This document shows positions 55,732 through 64,000 of a DNA stretch of 64,000 nucleotides, in pieces. This DNA comes from Paraphaeosphaeria minitans. Taxonomy: Eukaryota > Ascomycota > Dothideomycetes > Pleosporales > Didymosphaeriaceae. Position numbers and translations under genes: made by a program. The DNA is taken from the NCBI GenBank assembly GCA_015832175.1, contig WJXW01000003.1:2170001-2234000 (forward strand), written 5' to 3'. The first letter of the stretch is position 1. The number at the start of each line of letters is the position of its first letter. Under the pieces are notes generated by a model. The model was not told the origin of the DNA. It did no database searches and saw only the letters and a program-made list of their open reading frames with translations.

Positions 55732-57733
55732 TGGAACCAAGAACCCTAACCCTAGCCTTGTTGGCGAAAAACAAAAGTAATCATATACCTGCCGTACGCA
55801 ATACGCGAGTGAAGGCATCAGACATGCGAAAAAGCATTCACATGTTTGCTTAAGCTTACGATGATTCCCAAAGGATTTCTGGTGGTAGACGTCTAGACTG
55901 GTGGAGAACCGGCATGGGCGCAGTCCAAGTAAGCAGTAGCACTTCATCACAAGCCACAACAAGTTGTCATTTCGCGTCTAGAAGATATCCTCTGGACGTG
56001 GCTCATAAAGCACGCAGATGTGCAACGTGGGCGCTCGCTTGACCATTCGGACGGGGATCCTAGGCGCGATCGCGAATTCAAAGCTCAGCCCCCAAGGCGT
56101 ATCGAAGACATGGATTGGGAAAATGAATGCGATGCTCGGGGTCGGTCCGCGGACCTTCGAGGCGATCGACCAATGGTATTGCGTGTGCATGATTTGTACT
56201 AATAACAGATCTGCGCCTAGTGTTTTGGCGATGGATGTGGAAACCGGAAACAGAAGCCGACAGGAGTTTGCTCCGCCTGGATGAGGATGCAGCAGAGAAC
56301 AATCCGTTACCAATGGTATGGCAACAGGGCCAGATGGCGGAGACGCATTTCGCGTCCTTTTAGAAGGTTATGCTATTACATTCGCATCCAGGACCAGGTC
56401 GATGGACCAACCTTGGACCGGGACCGGGACAGCAGCGTGTCCCTGGTGGCACACGCACAATGCCATGCGTCGGGTTGAGGAGTCATTCGCCGCCCAGTTC
56501 GCCAATGGCACGTGCGAGACTTTCTTGGGGTATTGTTCTACCGTGAGTATGTTTCTTTTGGCGCAGCTTCGCGTCTCGACCGCGCTCCCATGGCAAGGCG
56601 GCCTGTTTGCTTGGATACCTAGTACCTCGGCCGTAGCAGCGAAGTTTGATTCCGAGTACGAGGGTGGTGAGGTACAACGGCGCTTCGGAGCGGGAGAGGA
56701 AAGATCTAGCTCGAGTCTGGCGCAGATGTTGGATCGGCGCGAAGTGGCGGCGGACGTGTGGTGGTGATGGCATACGGGAGCTTTGTCGAATCAGAGAGGC
56801 CATAGGGTCGGTGGGCCAAGCCCAAAAAGCACACTGCGCCGTAGCGTGGGTGGTATCTATACCAAGGGCCAGGCGGTGGCGTGTTGCGTGGCTGTCCGGA
56901 CCGACATGGTTGAGCTGAGCTTTGGGGAGATGGTTTCGCGAAGTTTGTGCTGCCGCTAGGGGAGGTACGGTAGGTAGGTACTTGGGATGTGAAGCGGGCT
57001 GGTGCGTCGTGCAAAGTGTTGTTGATTCAGGGTTGCCGCGAGCTTGGTACCGGTAGCGCACACACGGGCGTATTTCTGACAGGCCACCGGCTCCCGGAGG
57101 TGTCGACATCAAATTGCAGCAGTGAGCACGAGGTTTGCACGAAGCCCAAGGCGGGAATGCATGTGGATCACGACCCATCTTGAATCACCCAGATAGCCGA
57201 CGCCACGGACCCACTGTGCAGGCCAGGGGCAAGGGGACGCAAATTCGACGTCGCCGTCTGCGGGAGACGCACGACGGAACTTGGGCCATGCTCCGGGGTA
57301 GGTAGTCTACCTACTTACCTAGGTACCTACCTACGGCGTGGCCAAAGGCGTATCGAGTACAGTCGAGGCGCCGTGCGGTACCGTACCGTAGATACGTACG
57401 GTGCCTAGACTAGACTGTTTCGATACCTGCCTACCACCTAGTCTACCTGTCAGGCCGCCATGGACGCGGGCTGCTAGTCGCTCCATCACGTGCCTTCACC
57501 ACGGCCATGTTCGTTGCTCCTGCGGGAAGGCGGTCGCTCCCTCACGTGCCTTCACCACCGGCATGTTCGTTGCTCCTGCGGGAAGGCGTTCGCTGCCATC
57601 TCGCGCTTGGCGCAGCGAGGAAGGCAGCCGTCGTTGTCAGTCTTCGAGCCCAAACGAGGCCGCGCTGAGGGCTGAGTATTTACATGCATCAAAGCCAGCC
57701 CACCAGCTTCTGCACGCACGACTCGTCACTTCT

Positions 57734-57765
57734 CCGTCCCCGTCCCCGTCCCCGTCCCCGTCCCC
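57734..57765 (+). repeat. CCCCGT hexanucleotide microsatellite
   Basis: Five consecutive CCCCGT-type units. Confidence 0.85.
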
Positions 57766-57929
57766 GTTCCCGCGCCCAAGGTCTACTTCATTTGCTGCCA
57801 GTCCTCGGCGGAGAGAACTTTGGTCAAGCCCAGCCAAACTTTGTCGATTGGCTTCGCCGCTTGTGTGCGCTCCCTCCAGCAGTCCATCGCACATACGCCG
57901 CCTTGTTCGCCTCGGATCCTCGTCTTCAC

Positions 57930-58085
57930 CACCGTCTCTTCTCTTCCTCTTCCTCTTTTCCTCTTTTCCTCATTTTCTTCACCTTCCTCTTCACCTTCCT
58001 CTTCCCCTTCCTCTTCCCCTTCCTCTTCCCCTTCCTCTTCCCCTTTGATTCTCTATCTCTCTCTCTCTCTCACACACACACACGC
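57930..58085 (+). repeat. TTCCTC/TTCCCC, CT and CA microsatellite tract
   Basis: Runs of TTCCTCTTCC units (about 57940-58045), then CT dinucleotides (about 58053-58071), then CA dinucleotides (about 58071-58083), about 140 bases upstream of the RAX1-like start codon. Confidence 0.85.
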
Positions 58086-58222
58086 TTCCTGTTCTATTTT
58101 GGGCGCTACTCTTTCCTTCGCTCTGCTGCCCCTGCCCTCCACGCTCATCGCACCTACCCTCCACTCTCTCGCAGCTTCCTCCCGCATCGTCGACCACGTT
58201 GCCTTCCTAAAATACCTCCAAC

Positions 58223-59708
58223 ATGGTCTATCCCATCCGCTACCGTCGCCCTGTGCACGTGTCTCGCGTCGACTCGTCACGCGGCTCGCTTTCCGGAACC
58301 GACAAGCAGAAGTCCATCGACGAGTCCGTCAAGTCTGGCTCCAGTGGCATGTCTCACGGCATCCCCGAGGCCCTCTCCTTTGACCGCATCATCTCTGCTG
58401 GTACCTGCCCTGTGAGTTCTTCACCCAACCGGAACAGGATGCTCGCCTTTACCCGGTTCAAGTGCAGCTTGCTGACGGTGATGTAGCCATGCACCACACG
58501 TGACTTCATGAACTACCTCAAGTACATTGAGCTCTCAGCCGAGAATCTGCAATTCTTCCTCTGGTTCCGTAGCTACACCAAGCGCTTCGATGAGCTGCCT
58601 GAGAACGAGAAGCCTCTGTCGCCCGAGTGGTTCGAGGACAGCGAGATCGAAGCCCCGGCCCGGCCCAAGCAACTCAGTCCGGGCACGGCTGCGGTATTCA
58701 AAGGAACCGACTTTGCCACCGATTCCAGGCCGACTGAAGCCGAGAAGAGCAACCCGTTCTTCACTCCGCCGCGTACTCCGAATAGCGACCTGAAGCGCGA
58801 GGGCGGCGAGTCACTTGATTCCTACGATGTCAGTCTGACATCCGGGGCCAAGCCCGACCACGCTCAACGTGCAACAGGTGCGTTCGAGAGCGCAGGCCTC
58901 AAATGGAAGCCTCGTGAGTTGAGCTGACTTGTCTGGATGTACGGATCTCCCATGCTCATACTCGTCAACAGTTTCTGTCCAGCCGTATCGTGAGGAGATC
59001 ACTCGCATCATTTCCATCTATGTTGCGGATGGAGGCAATCGTCAGCTGAATCTGTCTTCCAAGGAGCGCACCGCCCTGCTTCATGCTCTTCAGAACACTA
59101 CTCATCCATCCGCTTTCCGCCATGTCATCGCCACAGTCGAGTGGTCGCTCCGATGTCAGGCTCATCCTAACTTCATCCGATGGACAATCTGCAACGGCAA
59201 CCGTCCTCGAGTCATCTTCGCACGTGGTCTTGGTGTCGGTGGTATCCTTGGAGGCTTCATTGCCGCCCTGCTCATCACCCTAAGCAGCGCTGGCCGTGCC
59301 TGGCGTGTTCTATCTCTTGTCGGCTTCATGATCGGCATATCGACATTGATCGCGGCTTGGAAGGGGATGTGCGTCGTCCTCCACGGTATGCATCATCGCC
59401 ACCTCCGTCCATGGGAACTGTTCGCCTCCGACGACGAGCCTGCAGCCAACATCGACCTGAAGGATGACTCCTTTGACAGTCTCACATCCCACGCATCCAG
59501 CAACAGCTACGAGGATGAGCCCTGGGTTGCCAAGTATGAGAAGCGCAATGTCATCCGCAAGATCTTTGACCGAGAGGTTTGGATCCAGGAGCCTGCCCTG
59601 CGCCAAATCCAGGACACCATTTTCCTGCAAGCGATACTCGGTGCAATGATCCTCTCCTTTATCATTGTTGGGATATTCTGTGCCGTACCGCACGGCAACT
59701 TCTATTGA
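58223..59708 (+). CDS. RAX1: RAX1-like RGS-domain membrane protein (450 aa)
   Basis: Exons 58223-58411, 58487-58913 and 58972-59708; introns of 75 and 58 bp with GTGAGT donors. Residues 40-250 form an RGS fold split by a Ser/Pro-rich insert. The first half is S-F-D-R-I-I-S, D-F-M-N-Y-L-K-Y-I-E-L-S-A-E-N-L-Q-F-F-L-W. The second half is P-Y-R-E-E-I-T-R-I-I-S-I-Y, H-P-S-A-F-R-H-V. Three membrane segments follow: G-L-G-V-G-G-I-L-G-G-F-I-A-A-L-L, V-L-S-L-V-G-F-M-I-G-I-S-T-L-I-A-A, and a C-terminal I-L-G-A-M-I-L-S-F-I-I-V-G-I-F. RGS plus three C-terminal helices at about 450 residues matches yeast Rax1 (435), which marks bud sites with Rax2, and the filamentous-fungal Rax1-type regulators. The leader is long and microsatellite-rich. 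Confidence 0.9.
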
Positions 59709-61133
59709 AGCAATTCCGTCTCTAATGGCCTTCTTACAATCATACCGTTTTGTAATCTGTCGTTCGTTCTCGAACATCTGGACGCTCTTTCCGATTTCTT
59801 TGATGAGTAAAACCTTCATCTTTCGCTCTAGGGTTTATGAACAGCGGGCGCGTGAGCGGATACGATGATCCCGCATGCCACCTCGGTGGCTTTCGTGTTT
59901 TTCTGTCTTTCATCCAATGCATGGTCACAGCGGCGGAAGAGGTGCTTGTCGACCAGCATGTTGAAGGCATGCAGTCTCAATGAAGATAGCACGCAATTTT
60001 CTTTTTTTCTTCTTCTTTCGAACTGCTACGATAGTTCGTCTGCTCCAATTAAGATAGGAACCTGCAGCCCGTACTTGTTTAAGCATCAGTCAGACGACTA
60101 GGTTTGGCCCGTGCTCCGAGACACCCATGTCGCATCCCTTGCATGTAGCGGCGATCCTGCAGGCCTCTGCTGTGTCACTGTGTCACTTTCTCCGTAGTCG
60201 AATGTGGTGAAGGATGTTCCAAACACCAAGATTCGAGCCATTAGATGTGTTTACTGTGGTTGCGACTAGACGTAGGTAGTGTTCGTGTGGCGATTGTCTT
60301 AGGTAGGTAGGTACACCCCTAAACGCCAAGAGTTCTATAATCCTCCAGTACGATAGGTATAAATAGCGCATATTATATTTTCTAATGCATATATTGCGAA
60401 AACCGAAGGTTTGCTGAAACGTAGAAGGCGTGCTCGTAGACGGGCGAACGCTCGCGTTTTCGGTTGGCAGCATATCCACAGCAGTGCCAAAAACATGGCA
60501 TGGGGTGTTGTGGTTTCCCTCATGGGATTCCCTCTGGGGACTAGCGTCCTACTGGAGCCTTGGCACCACCTGCCCACTTACCTCCAGGGCTCCGACCTAG
60601 ATAACAATGACACCTCATACCTTACTTTTGCCTTGTGCCTTGTCTTGCCCTGTGGGCCTTGCTGCTGCAACATGGGGCCATGCGCATGCTTTGCGCAAAG
60701 TTCCAACGGCGCTCGGTGGCGACTAATCACGAAGTATAGCACATAATAGAATGGCAGATGGTCACCAAGTTCATCGGATGGCTTGACGAGAAGAAACTGG
60801 CGGTCAGGCCTAGCTCACGGATCTGGATCTGGATTTAGCCCAAAACGGTGCGGAGATTGACTTTTATACATGCTGGAGGAAGACTTCGATCCTGACATTC
60901 ACTATCTTTGTCGATGGAAACCGCCCTCTATGTGACTGCAAAAAGAACAAGAAAATCTTGTGTAGCACTGAGGTCAGAGTGGAGGGAGGAGAAGCGGTCA
61001 GGTTGCACGCGTCTACCTGGTAGACAGGAGTTGATTCATGATTTGTGGAGTGCTGTGAATTTTCATAAGATTGAATTCGACTTTCTAGAGATAGTATTCA
61101 CATTGAGTTACACGTCTCGCTAAGCTTTTTTCT
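59709..61133. other. Intergenic interval, no supported gene
   Basis: 1.4 kb; a 111-codon ORF on + (60411-60746) and shorter ones have no motif. Contains GGTAGGTAGGTA near 60303. Confidence 0.4.
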
Positions 61134-61585
61134 TCATCCCTTCCATCCCTGAGGGGTGGGGCGGGCTGGGAAGCTAGTGGTAAGGAGCTGGCTCTCGAAG
61201 CGCTCGAATTCATACCGATCAGAAATTGTATACTTATATGTTTCCAATATTTCTCCGTATTCGGCCGTTCCAATCTGGCTCAACATCTCATGAGTCGCCT
61301 TGTCGGGGCGCCAGTTCGCCACTTGCCACCGAACTAGTGTAGGTTCGAGTGTTAGTCATCTTTAACAGGTATAACTATAGGGTACCTAGACGGTGTGCAA
61401 AGGCTTATAAAAGTACTACCCCGAACGTTATTGGTATAGTCACTCTTCTTCTTCTTATACTCTCCTGTAGCATTACTACGGGCTGGTGCCTATAGCATTG
61501 CCTGCTTCAAACGGGGCATAATAAAAGTGGCTCGAGCAAAAGGCTGCAGAAGTGTAACATAGGTGACATCATACAGATCCTCCAT
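61134..61585 (-). pseudogene. Possible decayed two-exon gene beside the AT-rich tract
   Basis: Two protein-like stretches lie in order on -. One starts at ATG 61585 (M-E-D-L-Y-D-V-T-Y-V-T-L-L-Q) and is interrupted by an in-frame TAG at 61492-61490, with protein-like sequence continuing after it (A-P-A-R-S-N-A-T-G-E-Y-K-K-K). The second ends at 61134 (R-W-Q-V-A-N-W-R-P-D-K-A-T-H, then S-F-P-A-R-P-T-P-Q-G-W-K-G). Between them an ACTAAC branch-like site and TAG acceptor are present (about 61334-61357), but the best donor (61385) gives the wrong phase. The TAG could be a CAG-to-TAG RIP change spreading from the neighbouring repeat, or could lie in an intron. I do not recognise the family. Confidence 0.3.
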
Positions 61586-61639
61586 GTCTACGGACCCAAC
61601 TGTCCGACTTTGCTTGCGAAGAGCTCACATAAGATGCAA

Positions 61640-62331
61640 TTGCAGAAAAAAATTAAAAAATTATTATATTATCTTAGGAGCTGTGCTATTACTTTACTAC
61701 AGTAAAAGACCTAAGTAAGTAGTAAAAGGCTCTTCTTAGGCACTTAGTTTGCTAAAATACAATGCTAATTCATGTAAAGTTTATTAAATAGGCTTATAAT
61801 AAAAAATTTACTTTTCGTAGGGTTATTAAAGACTAATACTTAGTCTAATACCTCTAAGGTAGGTGTGGGTTACTAAGGAGTAGATACTATACGTTATATA
61901 TATATAATTATAGACACAGTTATTAGCTATTATATAGCTAGTAGTACTAAATAGATTCTAGGCAAAGGTAGTTATAGTAATAGAACTCTAGATAAAGGTT
62001 ACAGCGTAAGACCTATTTAATAAAATAATAGTTAGGGTAGTAATCTAAATACCTCTAGAAGAGTTTATAAACTATATATTAAAGTGTAAGTTAGTGTTAA
62101 AGTGTAAGTAAGTATTAAACTATAAGGTAGTGTTAAAGTGTAAGTTAGTATTAAAGTGTAAGTTAGTGTTAAAGTGTAAGTTAGTGTTAAAGTGTAAGTT
62201 AGTGTTAAAGTGTAAGTTAGTGTTAAAGTGTAAGTTAGTGTTAAAGTATAAGTTAGTGTTAAGGTATAAGTTAGTGTTAAAAGAGGTTTAGTTATTAGAA
62301 TCTAAAATCCATATAATGGCGAGAAGCCGGT
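61640..62331. other. AT-rich, RIP-like tract before the second retrotransposon
   Basis: GC content drops abruptly at about 61640 and the text becomes TA-rich like the inside of the first transposon. No ORF. It may be an older, heavily mutated repeat. Confidence 0.6.
62078..62283. repeat. 18-bp minisatellite, about 11 copies
   Basis: The unit TTAAAGTGTAAGTTAGTG repeats about eleven times. Variants differ mostly by G/A (GTG to GTA), suggesting RIP-type mutation on top of the array. It has no spacers, so it is not CRISPR-like. Confidence 0.92.
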
Positions 62332-62742
62332 TGTTACGTACCAGATAACAACGTGGGACTTGGGCGCTTATAAAGGTGTGATAAAGCGACAACAGGGTTA
62401 CGAATGTAACAAAGAGACGCCAAGCAACTTAGGTTAGGTCACGTAATATGCTTAGTTGCTTAGTAGCACTAAGTAGCAAAGTAGGTTACGTAAAGTGCTT
62501 AGTTGCTTAGTGGCACTAAGCAGCAGAGCAGCCTTAGTATATAGGAACGCGAGGATAGGCTCTCTATACTTATATTTAATCTATTTATTAATCTATTATT
62601 TAGATTCTAGCAGACTGAATTGTTAACTCGTTATACTTTGCAAGATACTATTATATTAATAAGACCTTCTACCTTCTGTAAGTACTCTTGCCTAAGAACT
62701 AACCTTAACTCTTTAGGACTAGCTACCCTCTTAGATTTAACA
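62332..62742 (+). repeat. 5' LTR of the second copy, with a different U3
   Basis: It begins TGTTACGTAC and ends TTTAACA (411 bp). The last ~210 bp match the first element's LTR. The first ~200 bp do not: the 17-bp units and GGTCCTAAGG words are missing, and two copies of a ~48-bp TTAGTTGCTTAGTNGCACTAAG repeat (about 62430-62530) take their place. Confidence 0.8.
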
Positions 62743-64000
62743 TCTTAAACACCCTTAATATAAGTACTTTATAAACTCCTACCTCTTCTACAGCTTTAGG
62801 TGCCGCTAAGATTACTTTTATAAAAAATAGTAGTAAGGCGTATAAACCTAATCTCTACTTTAGTAAACAATCTTAAACTAACGTCTAGATTCTCTAGTTA
62901 GACCTCTACTTCTTTAACTTAAATAAACCTCTTCAAGATAAAAAGAAGGTTATCTTCGTAGTAATATATATATAAGGAGATACAGGATTATAGATCTATC
63001 CCTACTTTAAAAAGTACCTAGGAATAGACTACAACAACAATAATAATAACTACGCAAACAAACACGCTAATATAGTTAATATTATTAAGGATTATAATAA
63101 CTTTAAGAAATGCCTTAAATAACTCTTTAAAATTGCTAATAAAGACTCTATTACAAAAGCAAAGATTTAGACTATAACTTAGAAATAATTAGTAGCTAAG
63201 TATATAGCTAAGTTTCGCAGATACGCTATGCAACTCAACTAGGACAATAAATCTCTTTAGGATATATATAAATAAGGACTTAAATAGAAACTACGCGAGG
63301 AACTCTTACGTAGTAGTATATAAATTGCTAACTTTAAAGAACTATACAAAGAAACTATTAGAATTAACAGAGAATAGTTTTTACTGCAATAGGAGCTCTA
63401 CTAAAACCCTAGGGCGATAAGCTTTAGACAACTAGCAAAAGTAGTTTATAAAAACCCTATTAGAATTATCTAAAAGCAATAGCTAAGGAACTACTAAAGA
63501 TACAAACTAATAGAAGATGTCTAGTTTAACTACATAGGCAAAGGAAAAGGAGGAAAGATAGGCCCTAAATAGCCTAATAAACGCGTCTCTAATAGAAATT
63601 AACAACTAATAACTAAAACCTATAAATACTTTATATGTAGTAAACTAGGCCACATAGCCAGGAACTGTAGATTAAAGAACAAAGTCTATTAAACTAAGTT
63701 AAATATACTAACTATTAAGGACTAAGAACCTAATAAGGAATAGAAAGTTATTACAACACTATTTAGTCACTAACATGTTACACTAGAGCAAAGTAAGTAA
63801 TTAGATTTATCTAACTTATAACTATACGAAGATCTAGAAGACAACTCTAACGTATACTACAATATAGAAAATGTAGAAGAGATACTAAGATCTCCTACTC
63901 CTTACCTATAAAGTAGGCAGAAAGAAGACAACCCTATATTACCTAAGTATAAACTGAATATTTAGGACTATATAGAACCCTACTAAGCACTAAAAGAAAT
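62332..64000 (+). mobile_element. Second chromovirus copy, truncated by the window edge
   Basis: From about 62533 onward it is closely similar to 6183-7655 of the first element: LTR end, leader, the K-D-K-K-K-V-I-F-V Gag block and zinc knuckle (near 63650). It carries its own set of RIP stops. The knuckle here keeps the last cysteine lost in the first copy. The element continues past 64000. Confidence 0.9.

Larger units (their letters stand above)
55732..58222. other. Non-coding interval and long repeat-rich leader of the RAX1-like gene
   Basis: 2.5 kb without a supported gene. Overlapping 100-230-codon ORFs on both strands (for example 55978-56313 and 56318-56767) lack motifs. GTACCTAC/GTAGGTAC words cluster at about 57297-57335. 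From about 57700 the + strand is a pyrimidine-rich leader with microsatellites. Confidence 0.4.

Noticed and set aside
55978..56313. 111-codon ORF on - and an 88-codon ORF on + over the same bases
   Set aside because: Both are open and neither shows a motif, splice partner or family resemblance, so I cannot choose.
56483..57178. 231-codon ORF on -
   Set aside because: His/Pro/Arg-rich shadow translation over non-coding GC-rich DNA, no motif.
61340..61352. tRNA B-box-like word AGGTTCGAGTGTT
   Set aside because: No matching T-arm pairing, A box or acceptor stem around it.
62078..62283. CRISPR-like array
   Set aside because: The 18-bp units are head to tail without spacers, in a fungal genome; it is a minisatellite.

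Overview
The window is nuclear DNA of a filamentous ascomycete (Pezizomycotina), most likely a dothideomycete. The genes have 45-80 bp introns with GTRNGT donors and CTRAC-like branch sites. They include fungal families such as PIR cell-wall proteins, Pho85-type cyclins, a RAX1-type RGS protein and 2EXR/F-box-like proteins. The repeats carry strong C-to-T/G-to-A damage at CpA/TpG sites, which is the mark of repeat-induced point mutation (RIP). All gene assignments come from reading the sequence; no database search was run.

Layout. 1-2279 (-): the start of a conserved regulatory-type protein that runs off the window. 2390-5632: no gene seen. 5633-13030: a nested transposon block, in which a RIP-inactivated Ty3/gypsy chromovirus (5951-12616, 5-bp target duplication CACTA) sits inside a ~0.73-kb PIF/Harbinger-like MITE (24-bp inverted repeats, TTA duplication). 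13805-20197: a 2EXR/F-box-like gene, a glycine-zipper/RS-rich gene and a phosphatidylinositol-phosphate-kinase-like gene, all (-). 20198-23830: a long GC- and repeat-rich leader of a Pho85-type cyclin gene (23831-25902, +), with a well-initiated 33-codon uORF. 27006-30285: a divergent pair, SRP receptor alpha (-) and YIF1 (+), sharing a 202-bp promoter; both act early in secretion. 30755-35434 (-): a membrane-anchored GH16-like protein with both catalytic glutamates replaced, an Mpv17/PMP22 protein and a fumarate-reductase-type flavoprotein. 36070-42111: meiotic cohesin REC8 (9 exons, one of 5 nt), proteasomal deubiquitinase UBP6, and divergently the Arp2/3 subunit ARPC4, whose start codon is alone in its coding exon. 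42896-44586 (+): mitochondrial 2-methylcitrate dehydratase. 46272-50892 (-): a PIR-repeat GPI-type wall protein, a small glycine-zipper protein and a D-threonine-aldolase-like enzyme. 52065-54838: a hypothetical gene, a small secreted six-cysteine protein and a hypothetical gene. 55399-58222: a broken 2EXR/F-box-like fragment and a microsatellite-rich leader. 58223-59708 (+): a RAX1-like RGS membrane protein. 61134-64000: a doubtful decayed gene, an AT-rich RIP-like tract, an 18-bp minisatellite, and the 5' end of a second copy of the same retrotransposon lineage with a different LTR U3.

The genes do not form a pathway or a biosynthetic cluster. They are mostly housekeeping genes (secretion, cohesion, proteasome, actin, propionate catabolism) in an island bounded on both sides by RIP-silenced transposons. 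The most interesting points are the doubly substituted GH16 active site, the 5-nt microexon in REC8, the AUG-only exon in ARPC4, the nested transposons with both target duplications intact, the U3 difference between the two retrotransposon copies, and the uORF ahead of the cyclin. I found no convincing previously undescribed multi-gene system.
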